A stretch of 64,000 nt of DNA from Siphonodentalium dalli (Eukaryota; Mollusca; Scaphopoda; Gadilida; Siphonodentaliidae): NCBI GenBank assembly GCA_032622095.1, contig CP136066.1, positions 48,828,911 to 48,892,910 on the forward strand, read 5' to 3'. Shown piece after piece: positions 34,401-43,019 of the stretch. The notes under the pieces were generated by a model. It was not told the DNA's origin. It saw nothing but the letters and a program-made list of their open reading frames with translations, and searched no databases. The stretch's first letter is position 1. Each line of letters starts with the position of its first letter. The translations under genes were made by a program, and so were the position numbers.

Positions 34401-36443
34401 TAAGTCTGACACTGTCAGCTGATAAATTCACTGTCCTCTTACACGGTAAGTCTGACACTGTCAGCTGATAAATTCACTGTCCTCTTACATGGTAAGTCTG
34501 ACACTGTCAAGTGTTAAATTCACTGTTCTCTTACATGGTAAGTCTGACACTGTCAGGTGTTAAATTCACTGTCCTCTTACACGGTAAGTCTGACACTGTC
34601 AGCTGTTAAATTCACTGTTCTCTTACATGGTAAGTCTGACACTGTCATCTGATAAATTCACTGTCCTCTTACATGGTAAGTCTGACACTGTCATCTGATA
34701 AATTCACTGTCCTCTTACATGGTAAGTCTGACAGTGTCAGCTGATAAATTCACTGTCCTCTTACATGGTAAGTCTGACACTGTCAGCTGATAAATTCACT
34801 GTCCACTTACATGGTAAGTCTGACACTGTCAGCTGATAAATTCACTGTCCTCTTACACGGTAAGTCTGACACTGTCATCTGATAAATTCACTGTCCTCTT
34901 ACATGGTAAGTCTGACACTGTCATCTGATAAATTCACTGTCCTCTTACATGGTAAGTCTGACACTGTCAGCTGATAAATTCACTGTCCTCTTACATGGTA
35001 AGTCTGACACTGTCAGCTGATAAATTCACTGTCCTCTTACACGGTAAGTCTGACACTGTCAGCTGATAAATTCACTGTCCTCTTACATGGTAAGTCTGAC
35101 ACTGTCAGCTGATAAATTCACTGTCCTCTTACACGGTAAGTCTGACACTGTCAGCTGATAAATTCACTGTCCTCTTGCATGGTAAGTCTGACACTGTCAG
35201 CTGTTAAATTCACTGTTCTTTTACATGGTAAGTCTGACACTGTCAGCTGATAAATTCACTGTCCTCTTACACGGTAAGTCTGACACTGTCAGCTGTTAAA
35301 TTCACTGTTCTCTTACATGGTAAGTCTGACACTGTCATCTGTTAAATTCACTGTTCTCTTACACGGTTAATCTGACACTGTCAGCTGTTAAATTCACTGT
35401 TCTCTTACACGGTAAGTCTGACACTGTCAGGTGTTAAATTCACTGTTCTCTTACACGGTAAGTCTGACACTGTCATCTGATAAATTCACTGTTCTCTTAC
35501 ACGGTAAGTCTGACACTGTCAGGTGTTAAATTCACTGTTCTCTTACACGGTAAGTCTGACACTGTCATCTGATAAATTCACTGTTCTCTTACACGGTAAG
35601 TCTGACACTGTCATCTGATAAATTCACTTTTCCTCTTACACGGTAAGTCTGATAGTATGAGCTGATAAATTCACTGTTCTCTTATACGGTAAGTCTGATA
35701 TAGACTCCGACGAAGGTTCGAGATTCAATTCGATTCAAAGTCTAATGGGAGATTCTTTTATATATCGATTATTGGTTACCCCATTTATTTCCTCATTTCA
35801 TTTTTTGAAATTTTAACAGAATTAAGCAACTATTAATTATTGCCGTGTAAGACTCTAGTCAATACACAAACACATTGCAAACTTCACGAGTTAAGCAATA
35901 GAGTTACAGAGTTATCGCGCTTGTGAAAAATACTTTTGTTCCATCAGGGTACTTAACCCTTTCAGTGGCAAGTCCGATTTTTGTATCAACTTATATAACC
36001 TTGATCATTTTTCAAATTTATTGATTATAATAATGTGATACATTGATGGAAAGAGCTCTTAGAGCTCTTTCCATCAATGTATCACATTATTATAATCAAT
36101 AAATTTGAAAAATGATCAAGGAAATATGGGTTGATACAAAAATCGGACTTGGCACTGAAAGGGTTAAACCTTTCATGACTGGAGCTTCCTGAAATTTTGT
36201 GAAAGCCCTGTGCCAATCTCCTATGGGAGATTCGAATATATCAGATACGGTACTGGTACAGGATCTTTTGTGCTGCATCAGCGCAGCTCCTTTAATGAAA
36301 GGGTTAGCTACTCAAATAATTAAGTAAAACTAATACAATATCTCCTATGAAACCGTCAGACCTATTTGGCTTTTTTCTACATTTTGTGTCTCATTTCAGA
36401 ATTAAAGCAAGCCCAAGCAATGATGGAGACGCTTGGAACGTAG
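19381..36443 (+). CDS. COMMD4: COMM domain-containing protein 4, exons 2-9
   Basis: COMMD4 is a subunit of the cytosolic Commander (CCC) complex, which works with Retriever in endosomal cargo recycling. Plus-strand join: 19381-19452, 21419-21484, 24390-24429, 25474-25593, 26980-27060, 28543-28604, 30498-30612, 36400-36443. All junctions are AG/GT and in phase. With a one-codon exon 1 the protein is about 200 residues, against 199 in mammals. It begins [19 protein letters not shown], carries the all-helical N-domain ([36 protein letters not shown]), and has a C-terminal COMM domain from about residue 135 ([14 protein letters not shown]) ending [14 protein letters not shown] then TAG. Introns carry many transposons; intron 8 (5.8 kb) is mostly one tandem array of exon 8's own donor region. 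Confidence 0.96.
19555..19965. repeat. Dispersed TTTCCGGATGATAACTTTAG repeat, two tandem copies
   Basis: GTCCGTCTGTTTGTTTGTTT, then TTCCGGATGATAGCTTTAGT, GGTTTACTAGCACAAAATAC and AAGTTCAAATTTGG appear twice, ending GGCGTATTTTGCCACGCCC. Related pieces at 20985-21080, 29235-29350 and 40310-40490. COMMD4 intron 2. Superfamily not determined. Confidence 0.7.
20525..20632 (-). pseudogene. 5S rRNA-derived sequence (partial)
   Basis: On the minus strand: GATCACCGAAGTTAAGCAA, then GGTTAGTACTTGGATGGGTG and ACCGGCTTGGGA, which are the internal control region (box A, intermediate element, box C) and 3' stem region of metazoan 5S rRNA. The 5' ~40 bases are not recognisable and the 3' end differs, followed by a GA-rich tract. 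Either a 5S pseudogene or the head of a 5S-derived SINE. COMMD4 intron 2. Confidence 0.8.
21121..21318. mobile_element. Palindromic GAGGTCCCC family, partial
   Basis: GGTGAACATCACCAACTTCA through ATGTTCCCAGAAGGTGAATT to CAGACATACTATTTCAAGCT. Left end missing; lies 100 bp upstream of COMMD4 exon 3. Confidence 0.8.
21419..21484 (+). CDS. COMMD4: COMMD4 exon 3
   Basis: 66 nt, phase 0 at both ends, encoding [20 protein letters not shown] then LD. Acceptor TTTCTTTGCAG, donor GAT|GTGAGT. Matches the SSVKLRLLCSQVLKELLG segment of the family. Confidence 0.94.
21615..22233. repeat. 110-bp direct duplication bracketing a TTAA element
   Basis: AAAGTGATTTGAAACACTGT...CCATTATTTTGTT occurs at 21616-21731 and 22125-22233. 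The second copy is fused to the element's right end at GGGTAAAG, which has lost GGTTAA. COMMD4 intron 3. Confidence 0.9.
21738..22128. mobile_element. TTAA element, CCCTTTACCCAACA family, right tip lost
   Basis: TTAA at 21734-21737 on the left; right TIR TTGTTGGGTAAAG stops before GG|TTAA. Two hairpin cassettes in opposite orientation. Confidence 0.9.
22886..23354. mobile_element. TTAA element, AGGTACTCAACCCG family
   Basis: TTAA at 22882 and 23355; TIR AGGTACTCAACCCG / CGGGTTGAGTACCT. Inner arms AGAT...CTTTGGCTTTGGGGG and its inverse. COMMD4 intron 3. Confidence 0.9.
23566..23784. mobile_element. TTAA element, ACTAAATGGATTCTCCCA family
   Basis: TTAA at 23562 and 23785. GCTAAATGGATTCTCCCAAT at the left; TGTTCAGATAATAA motifs; right end AATAAAAGGG. 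Confidence 0.85.
23917..24290. mobile_element. TTAA element, CCCTTTACCCAACA family, full copy
   Basis: TTAA at 23913 and 24291. Two hairpin cassettes; right arm with the GAGACAGACCGAAGATATTT block. Ends about 100 bp upstream of COMMD4 exon 4. Confidence 0.93.
24390..24429 (+). CDS. COMMD4: COMMD4 exon 4
   Basis: 40 nt, phase 0 to phase 1, encoding [13 protein letters not shown]. Acceptor AAATTTCAG, donor TTTG|GTAAGT. A TTAA transposon lies about 100 bp upstream. Confidence 0.94.
24715..25186. mobile_element. Foldback CATGAATCTCTACTCTGG element
   Basis: TGCCATGAATCTCTACTCTG, GTAGAGATCATATTCCACCA at the left, inverted at 25120-25180 (CTACAGGCGTTAGCCAGAGT). Related copies at 45961-47053 and 61716-61901. 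COMMD4 intron 4. Confidence 0.88.
25248..25427. mobile_element. Foldback TA element, 46 bp upstream of COMMD4 exon 5
   Basis: TA at 25246 and 25428; CAGTAATGCCCTAAATAATA ... GGGCATTACTG. Shortened centre. Confidence 0.9.
25474..25593 (+). CDS. COMMD4: COMMD4 exon 5
   Basis: 120 nt, phase 1 to phase 1, encoding [20 protein letters not shown], then [20 protein letters not shown]. Acceptor TTTTGTTTTCACAG. The donor AAG|GTACTG is weak against consensus. A 92-bp tandem copy of the exon end plus donor follows in the intron. A foldback transposon ends 46 bp upstream. Confidence 0.95.
25563..25740 (+). repeat. 92-bp tandem duplication of the COMMD4 exon 5 donor
   Basis: AATGAATTACAGCAGCTGGG at 25563 recurs as AATGAATTACAGAAGCTTGG at 25655, followed in both by GTCTGCCT and GTAC(T/A)G. 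The copy therefore includes a decayed exon end and a donor-like site. Downstream similarity (TGTTCAAG...) continues for about 60 bp. Confidence 0.85.
26632..26871. mobile_element. TTAA element, ACTAAATGGATTCTCCCA family
   Basis: TTAA at 26628 and 26872; CCCTTTCTATACTAAATGG / ...TTTAGTACCGAAAGGG. Contains a GTTCAGATAATAAGTT inverted pair. COMMD4 intron 5. Confidence 0.9.
26980..27060 (+). CDS. COMMD4: COMMD4 exon 6
   Basis: 81 nt, phase 1 to phase 1, encoding [20 protein letters not shown] then FRSQSLR. Acceptor TTTATTTCTAG, donor AGAT|GTGAGT. A GGGGAATCACGTGG-type repeat starts about 40 bp after the donor. Confidence 0.93.
27080..27295. repeat. GTGGGGAATCACGTGGTTTCG tandem repeat in COMMD4 intron 6
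   Basis: About seven imperfect copies of CATGGTGGGGAATCACGT + (C/G)(A/G)TTTC(A/G)AGGTC. An inverted copy of the motif (CTCGAAACCACGTGATTCCC) at 27725 suggests the whole 27278-27750 segment is a foldback element with repeated ends. Confidence 0.75.
27844..28024. mobile_element. Foldback TA element, decayed
   Basis: TA at 27842; CAGTAATGCCCTAAATAAAT; right end GGAATTACC no longer matches well. COMMD4 intron 6. Confidence 0.82.
28543..28604 (+). CDS. COMMD4: COMMD4 exon 7
   Basis: 62 nt, phase 1 to phase 0, encoding [20 protein letters not shown] then K, the start of the COMM domain with its conserved Trp. Acceptor TTTTTCTCTTCTCAG, donor AAG|GTAGAT. Confidence 0.94.
28688..29147. mobile_element. 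TTAA element, CCCTTTCAGTGCCA family, right tip lost
   Basis: TTAA at 28684; CCCTTTCAGTGCCAGGGGCC; one hairpin cassette at 29050-29118; breaks off after GGGTTGATACAAAAATC. Includes the TATGCTTAAGCATGCTATAG block. COMMD4 intron 7. Confidence 0.87.
29438..29492. repeat. 18-bp triplication
   Basis: GGGTGTATTATGTCCAAT three times in tandem in COMMD4 intron 7. Confidence 0.9.
29614..30082. mobile_element. TTAA element, CCCTTTCAGTGCCA family, full copy
   Basis: TTAA at 29610 and 30083. Same internal block and hairpin as 28688-29147, so the two are recent relatives about 0.9 kb apart. Confidence 0.92.
30087..30298. mobile_element. TTAA element, ACTAAATGGATTCTCCCA family, inverted
   Basis: Shares the TTAA at 30083-30086 with the preceding element; right TTAA at 30299. 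Ends ...GAGAATCCATTTAGTATATA, AAGGG. It ends 199 bp upstream of COMMD4 exon 8. Confidence 0.88.
30498..30612 (+). CDS. COMMD4: COMMD4 exon 8
   Basis: 115 nt, phase 0 to phase 1, encoding [20 protein letters not shown], then [18 protein letters not shown]. Acceptor TTTTCATTTAG, donor CATG|GTAAGT. Its last ~27 bases and the donor are the founder unit of the 46-bp array that follows. Retaining the intron would add eight residues and then stop at TGA. Confidence 0.95.
30583..35705 (+). repeat. 46-bp tandem array of the COMMD4 exon 8 donor (about 110 copies)
   Basis: Unit: exon-derived CTGATAAATTCACTGTCCTC + TTACATG, then donor GTAAGTCTGACAGTGTCAG; 27 + 19 = 46 bp. The first unit is the real exon end (donor at 30613), the second donor is at 30659 and the last at 35689. 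Almost every copy keeps an intact GTAAGT; one near 35365 is GTTAAT. Units carry ACATG, ACACG or ACACA before the donor and GATAAA or GTTAAA in the exon part. A truncated unit occurs near 33220. The right third has GTCATCTGATAA, closer to the exon (ATCATCTGATAA). The array fills about 88% of intron 8. Confidence 0.98.
31640..33190 (+). repeat. 92-bp higher-order dimer zone within the array
   Basis: Here two unit types alternate: A (GATAGTGTCAGCTGATAAAT...TCCTCTTACACA) and B (GACACTGTCAGCTGTTAAAT...TTCTCTTACACG). The AB dimer recurs many times, with a few interruptions, whereas the left and right flanks are mostly monomeric. This pattern is a sign of recent unequal exchange or amplification in the centre. 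Edges are approximate. Confidence 0.8.
35957..36163. mobile_element. TTAA element, CCCTTTCAGTGCCA family, palindromic short form
   Basis: TTAA at 35953 and 36164. Nearly perfect hairpin centred on GAAAGAGCTCTTAGAGCTCT. Lacks the CCAATGCATTC cassette. COMMD4 intron 8. Confidence 0.92.
36168..36303. mobile_element. TTAA element, ATGACTGGAGCTTCCTGAA family, short
   Basis: Shares the TTAA at 36164-36167 with the previous element; right flank TTAG. Hairpin cassette mostly deleted. Ends 96 bp before COMMD4 exon 9. Confidence 0.85.
36400..36443 (+). CDS. COMMD4: COMMD4 exon 9 (terminal)
   Basis: 44 nt including TAG, phase 1 start, encoding [14 protein letters not shown]. Acceptor TGTCTCATTTCAG. 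Matches the conserved C-terminus ELKQAQTLMSSLG of the family. No convincing poly(A) hexamer close by; an AATAAA lies near 37526. Confidence 0.95.
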
Positions 36444-37283
36444 CTACAGAGATATATGCATCAACTAATTCCCCCCGGCATCAGCATCGTTACAAGCAGA
36501 GATATACTCATCAACTGTTATAGTTCCCCAGCATCAGCATCCTTACAAACAGATTCATTACCAAGATATAGACTCAAGAGTTGGTTTAAGATTCATCTTG
36601 ACATCCGGTGAATTTGTCTCTCAGTTGTTGAAAAAGGCGGAAACACTTGAGTAAACGCTTCGATCGCGGTGCTCATTTAGAGCTAATCCTTTCTTGCTAT
36701 TATGTGAACTCATCAATGATAATATCAATATGAATCATACGTGAAACGTAGTGGAGCAACCACACATGCTGTACCTCAAATTAGCCTTTTATCGACGATA
36801 TAGCGCTAAGAATAATTTATGTAACATCATGCAGTGATCACGATGGAGATGACATGCCAACTTGACAAGACATGTCGTGGATTGTGCAATCTTGTCTGGA
36901 TTCTGGCCCACAAATCCAAAATGACATCAGAAACCGTGTCATGACTTCTTCATTTTTTGTTTTCATTAAGCTAACCAAAGAAATTGGTCTAATTGAAATT
37001 AATAGACCTAAATCACATGTGAATTCTTCGTAAGTTGTGAATTAGTTACTTTCATCGCGATGCTTCATTCCCAATTCCGCGTTTTTTGCAATCTCCAAAC
37101 TGTTGCTAACCTGAAGTCAAGTGATAATTTCTCCAAAATCCATACCCGTAATCTAAAATATCACTGATGGATATAGAAAAAAAATATATGACGTCATTCA
37201 CCTGCCTAAGGTATAAGCAGCCTTAGTGGTTGCTAGTATGATATATTACATTTGGTCTAAGTGAGCATGTATACAGAAGTCCA
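36444..37283. other. COMMD4 3' flank or UTR, no further gene
   Basis: A CAGAGATATA(T/C)(G/T)CATCAACT motif is duplicated at about 36446 and 36498. No transposon ends recognised. Probably contains the 3' UTR. Confidence 0.4.
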
Positions 37284-37500
37284 AGCCTGAATATAGAGTG
37301 TTTGTCATTTACAGCATGAGGTCCCCAGAGGTTGAATTTAGTGAGGCTAGCATCACCAAATTCACCCTATGGGAACCTCATACTGCTTAGGCCTCAACTA
37401 CTATGGCAGATCTAGGATCAGATTGAAGTTCCCCAGTTGAAGTTGGTGATGTTCACCCATTAGTCACCTCGATTATCCATTTTATTATACTTTCAACAAT
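37284..37500. mobile_element. Palindromic GAGGTCCCC family, left half
   Basis: CATGAGGTCCCCAGAGGTTG to TTCACCCATTAGTCACCTCG. Right half missing here. Confidence 0.8.
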
Positions 37501-37798
37501 AGAAGATAGACAAAAACGCTAACAGATAATAAATGTTATCCACTGCTAGCGGTGAAGATTATACTTTCATTGTAGGTTTGACATTAGGGATGTCTATGAC
37601 GTAACTGAATTTCTTGAATAACTATATTTTATATTATAGTAGCATTAGTATAATTCTATTATGTATTAGATTTTAATCTGACCCGATTATAATGGGTATA
37701 TGCATAAAACAAACATAAAATCTAGTGTTTTTGAGTGAATACCGAAAACTATCTCATAAGTGACGGAGATAAATGTCTATTATTTGCATGTCTCCTGT

Positions 37799-38186
37799 AT
37801 GTCTCCTGTATCCTGCATAGTGGGCTAGCATCACTAAATTCACCCTCTGTGGACCTCGTTCTGCTAAGGCCATCAACTGCTATGGCAGACCTAGGATCAG
37901 ATTGAAGTTTCCCAGTTAAGTTGGTGATGTTCACCCATTGGTCACCTCAATTATGAATTTTATCTTCTGCAAATTAGGGGATATAGAAACTTCCTAGAAG
38001 GGAAATGTAACTAAAAACAATGTTAATTTTATACTATAGATACTTCCCAGAAGATGAGGTCTAAGCAGAATGAGGTCTCCAGAGGGTGAATTTGGTGATG
38101 CTAGCCCGCTGTGCGGGATAGCATCACTAAATTCACTCTCTGGGGACCTCATTCTGCAAATGACAGACACGCTATTTGCAGGCTTG
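37799..38186. mobile_element. Palindromic GAGGTCCCC family, long copy
   Basis: From CCTGCATAGTGGGCTAGCAT to CAGACACGCTATTTGCAGGC with the internal AGACCTAGGATCAGATTGAA block. Confidence 0.82.
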
Positions 38187-38224
38187 TGCGAGTGGCTTGC
38201 CATGAGTAAAAAATAAACATTTGT

Positions 38225-38412
38225 CTCTGCAAAATAGGGGATATAGAAACTGAACAGAAGGAAAAAGTAACTATAAACAATGTTAATTTGAGACTATAAG
38301 TACTTTCCAGAAGATGAGGCATAAGCAGAATGAGGTACCCAGAGGGTGAATGTGGTGATGTTAGCCCATTGTGCTGGGTACCATCACTAAATTCACCCTC
38401 TGGGGACATCAA
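38225..38412. mobile_element. Palindromic GAGGTCCCC family, right half
   Basis: Starts in AAAATAGGGGATATAGAAAC and ends CTCTGGGGACATCA. Directly follows the previous copy, probably by local duplication. Confidence 0.78.
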
Positions 38413-38997
38413 TAATTTACAACACAACAAGGCCACTCTACCCAAATTTATGATCAAACACGTAATCACCTCAACCTTCTTGCACTAATATATCAGTAAA
38501 CAAGTCATTATATATTCCATGTCCCATTAATTTATTCTTTTTATCACGATGACAGGTGCACATTGATACACAACATCAAATAATAGGTATTAGAATACTA
38601 TCTTCTGATCAACATATCTCAGCTAGCATAAGTCATGAAGGCATATCAATCGTGCCAGGCTCGCAAATGATCAATTGTAGTTTTTGTTTTCTTTTTTAAG
38701 ATGCAGGATCACATGTCTATACATAATCCATAGGTACATGTACCAGGCTACCGCCGTCATATCAGCTTCCCCTTAAACTTTATGCACTAATTTGTCACTG
38801 CAGGCCATCAATCATAATTTGTATCACTAGTCAGGGTTTCCTCTAGGGGTTGGGGATTGGGACCCATCTAGCCAGGGAGATATCCAGGGCTATTTTGATA
38901 CCTGTTACAGGTATGGGCACCCAAAGTCGAGAAGCCCACTTGTCCCCAAATTCCTAGTGGACAGTATTGAGTCATCCTGAATTTTCCACCTTTTTAA

Positions 38998-39191
38998 CCC
39001 TTTCAGTGCCAAGTCCGATTTTTGTATCAACCCACATTTCCTTGATCATTTTTCAAATTTATTGATTATAATAATGTGATACATTGTAAGAGCTCTTTCC
39101 ATCAATGTATCTCATTATTATAATCAATAAATTTGAAAAATGATCAAGGAAATATGGGTTGATACAAAAATCCGACTTGGCACTGAAAGGG
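38998..39191. mobile_element. TTAA element, CCCTTTCAGTGCCA palindrome
   Basis: TTAA at 38994 and 39192. 194 bp, near-perfect hairpin about AAGAGCTCTT; very close to 35957-36163. Confidence 0.93.
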
Positions 39192-39510
39192 TTAAGGCAA
39201 TTCAACAATATACTATGTAAATAAAAAAAATATGCAGTTGCAATTGAGCCTTTGTTTACATGTTCAATTTTGAAATAAGAAATATAATGTCATATTTATA
39301 ATATATGTATCTGTGTAGGTTCGGTGTAGAAGCCTTATTAAGTTATATGGGGATATGTATCCTCTTCTGGAAAACAGGTGTCCCCAAATTATCTCTGGAT
39401 TCTTCACTGACTGGGGGACAATCTAATTCCATGCATCTAATACAATATCAAGTGATTATTATTTTTTTAAATTAAGCAAAATGATGGCTTCATCCATGCC
39501 TCGATATAGT

Positions 39511-39905
39511 GTTACTGACATTGCAGAATGAGGTCCCCAGTGGGTGAATTTAGTGATGCTACCCTGCACAGCGGACTAGCATCACCAAATTCACACTCTG
39601 GGGACCTCATTCCACTTAGGCCTCATCTTCTGGGAAGTATCTATAGTCTCAAATTAACATTGTTTCTATATCCCCTAATTTGCAGAAGATAAAATACATA
39701 ATCGAGGTGACTAACGGGTGAACATTACCAAATTCAACTGGGGAACTTCAATCTGATCCTAGGTCTCCCACAGAAGTTGAGGCCTAAGCATAATGAGGTC
39801 CCCAGAGGGTGAATTTTTTTATGCTAACCCACCACGCAGGATGGCATCACCATATTCACCCTCTAGGGACCTCATTCTGCAAATGCCAGACACTATATCC
39901 AGACA
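39511..39905. mobile_element. Palindromic GAGGTCCCC family, long copy
   Basis: From GTTACTGACATTGCAGAATG to GCAAATGCCAGACACTATAT; inverted orientation of the internal block. Confidence 0.85.
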
Positions 39906-39976
39906 TTACTTGTAAATCGTGATGTGAAAAGTAATCACAATGTAACCAGACATACAGTAATCGTAAGATTTTGGTA

Positions 39977-40110
39977 CAGTAATGCCCTAATTAATCGACT
40001 CTTAGTTAGAGCTTTCCGATGAATGGCAACAAGCCATATTTCCAACTAAATCTGAAAAGTTACCCATAATTCTGCTGTGGTTAAGGAGTCGATTATTTAA
40101 GGCATTACTG
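39977..40110. mobile_element. Foldback TA element, left arm mostly deleted
   Basis: TA at 39975 and 40111; CAGTAATGCCCTAATTAATC ... GGCATTACTG. Confidence 0.87.
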
Positions 40111-40606
40111 TACATTTAATCAAAAGTGTGCATGGCTTTTAACAATTTCAACTTCAATAAGATCCAGAATAAGATTGTTTTGTAGAATTTAGTTGATGTG
40201 TGTATCCTTGAAAAGAATTGTTACACGCCAGTTTGAAAACAACAGGACATGTTATAGGTCCGTCGACGACTGCCAGTGCATCTGTCCAGTCATGCATACA
40301 CGTCCTTTCACTTTTTTCATTTCCGGATGATAACTTTAGTAAGTCTGAACTGAATGGAATGAAATGTGGGTTTACTAGCACAAAGTACATGTCAAATTCA
40401 AATTTGGGTTCTGCCCGCCAATTTTCATGACCCTTTGTTGAAATTACCACGGGCGTATTTTGCCGTACCCCAGCGATGCTGTTGTTTTTCAAGGAATCAA
40501 TTAAAATTGTTTACTAGTGGCCAGCATTAGAAGATTAAATTATCTTCATTTACCACCCCATTGGTTTTATTTAGTGGAAGTCACCGGGTAAACAGTTGGT
40601 GTAGTA

Positions 40607-41020
40607 CAGTAATGCCCTAAGTAATCGACTCCTTAAACACAGCAGAATTATGGGTAACGTTTCAGGATTTAGTTGGAAATATGGCTGGTTGCCATTCATC
40701 GGAAAGCTCTCACTGAGTCACCCTCTGGGGACCTCATTCTGCTTAGGCCTCAACTTCTGTGGGAGACCTAGGATCAGATTGAAGTTCCCCAGTTGAATTT
40801 GGTACAGTAATGCCCTAAGTAATCGACCCCTTAACCACAGCAGAATTATGGGTAACTTTTCAGGATTTAGTGGAAATATGGCTTGTTACCATTCATCGGA
40901 AAGCTCTCCCCGAGGGAGAGCTTTCCGATTAATGGCAACAAGCCATATTTCCGACTAAATCCTGAAAAGTTACCCATAATTCTGCTGTGCTTAAGGGGTC
41001 GATTACTTAGGGCATTACTT
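40607..41020. mobile_element. Composite: foldback TA element, GAGGTCCCC fragment, second foldback TA element
   Basis: 40607-40717 is a left arm of the CAGTAATGCCC family ending at CTCACTGAG. It is joined to a GAGGTCCCC-family fragment (40718-40802), then a complete TA element (40805-41020, TA at 40803). The order looks like a rearrangement mediated by similar elements. Confidence 0.82.
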
Positions 41021-41153
41021 TATACGTTACTCGTGGATTGTGCAAGGGAATGTGTCTCAGGGGAAATATGGGCTTATGCCCGGAAATGGTACCCTCTGCC
41101 CCACTAACGGAAACCCTGCGCTTGTATCAGTGATCCCCCTTGAATTTATTTAA

Positions 41154-41633
41154 AGGCCCACTTAATTTTCAAACCCCCAAATCACATTATATGAAATATA
41201 TGCCATATTATGTAACATTTGACATAGGAAGCCCCAAAACTTTGTATTTCAACTTATTCGATGTAATAAACTGTGAACATGTTGTTTTTGTTGAGATATC
41301 GATGTCTGTTCTGTGCTCTATTTTCTGCAACAAGTCTATTATTTTCAATGGAAGGGGAATAACTCTACATACTTAGATATAGAGTTATTCCCCTTTCATT
41401 GAAAATAAACTATAGTTTGAATTATGTTGCATTCTGGGAGTCATAAAGGGGGAAATGATTTTATGATTTCAGCTATTTTCTATTACTTTATGGGCACCAC
41501 TGAGACACAGACATTCCAAATGTTGAGGAATTATGGTATTTTAATCATATTTTATGACATAGATTGTTATTAAAACCATATATCAAGGTACTATAAAAAT
41601 AAAAAAAATGGTGATTCGAAAATTAATGGGCCT
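41154..41633. mobile_element. TTAA element, AGGCCCACTTAAT family
   Basis: TTAA at 41150 and 41634; AGGCCCACTTAATTTTC / ...AAAATTAATGGGCCT. Contains the ATAGAGTTATTCCCCTTTC inverted pair. Confidence 0.9.
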
Positions 41634-41689
41634 TTAATTAATGGTAATATGCCAGATTATATTGATGATTCTTGGTATATCCAAGCATG

Positions 41690-42102
41690 ATTATAGTGTG
41701 TTTGATATTTGCAGAATAAGGACCCCAGAGGATGAATTTAGTGACACTCTCATGCACAGCGGTCTAGCATCACCAAATTCACCCTCTGGGAACCTAATTC
41801 TGCTTAGGCCTCAACTGCTATGGGAGACCTAGGATTGAAGTTACCAATTTGGTGCTGTTCACCCATATTATTCACCTCGATTATGCATTTATCTTCTGTA
41901 ATTTAGGGAATATAGAAACTGAACAGAAGGGAAAAAGTAACTAAACCAATATCAATTTGAGACTATAGATACTTCCCAGAAGATGAGGCGTAAGCAGAAT
42001 GATGGTGAATGTAGTGATGCTAGCTGTGTGGGGTAGCATCACTAAATTCACCCTCTGCGGACCTCATTCTACAAATATCAGACACACTATATCCAGACTT
42101 GG
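41690..42102. mobile_element. Palindromic GAGGTCCCC family, long copy
   Basis: From AGTGTGTTTGATATTTGCAG to CAGACACACTATATCCAGAC. Confidence 0.83.
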
Positions 42103-42534
42103 AAACATGTATATCATAAGTCATCCTTCGTCTTGATGTTAAATATATTGTTAATTATTATGTTTATCGTAAATAAACTTAAACCTCAGATATTCTTTAC
42201 TTATTTTCTGAATCCCTCGAGTCCCAGGTTAACAGAACATTGTATACATCCACAGGTCCTCAAGAAGGATAATAACAATCCGAAACTAGTCGACCATATC
42301 AAGCAAAGAATTATTTGTTATTTGTTCCACTAATATACATGTGTACCTCCTGGGAAAATCCCTACCCCAGACATAACCAAAGAACACATCAAGGTCCTGT
42401 CTGAATGCAGTAAGGAGATTGTCCCTGTCACCATAGACTCCATTATATCTCCCCCACACACTTGACAGGGAAATACTTGACACTTTTCAATGCAACCTAG
42501 TTTATCACATTCTCAAAGAAGAATGGGGTATACT

Positions 42535-42870
42535 GCATTGACTATGTCCTCCGGCTGTCTGTCCATCCATACATTCTTCCTGGCATATACCTCAGCCATG
42601 GGTTGTCGGATCAATGAAATTTGGTGCGGATGGTCGCCATCATAACTGTTTTCAAAAGAGGGGCCAATGACATTGTTTAATTTCCCATTCTAGAATTATT
42701 GTTTTTTGTTTATCTGGAAAACGGCTGTTTTGGAATTTGGAAATTTGCTTCTGGGTTTATGAAACTGATATTTTCAATAAATACGAGATGTACAGGCTGT
42801 CATGTGCCATGATTGGTTTGGTTGGATCAATAAACATTTCTGCTTCGATTGATGTATAATACATGTATAT
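42535..42870. repeat. Dispersed repeat with CTGTCTGTCCATCCAT and AATGAAATTTGGTG motifs
   Basis: CCTCCGGCTGTCTGTCCATC, ATACCTCAGCCATGGGTTG and GGATCAATGAAATTTGGTGC look like a decayed retro-element tail. No open frame. Confidence 0.45.
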
Positions 42871-43019
42871 ATAATTATGCTACTTACCAACGAGAGTGTC
42901 TTTCAGACCCGAGTCTAAAAACTTGACCGAGTCTTGACCGAGGTTGAGTGACATCATGTCGAACGAGTAAAAAACACAGTCAGACCTGTGCTCATAACCG
43001 GAGTTCCTCTGAACCAAAA

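Noticed and set aside
30583-35705. CRISPR-like regular array
   Set aside because: Units are contiguous with no unique spacers, the DNA is animal, and the unit is plainly the COMMD4 exon 8 end plus its intron donor.
35713-35727. tRNA gene (box B-like GGTTCGAGATTC)
   Set aside because: No box A at the right distance and no cloverleaf could be drawn.
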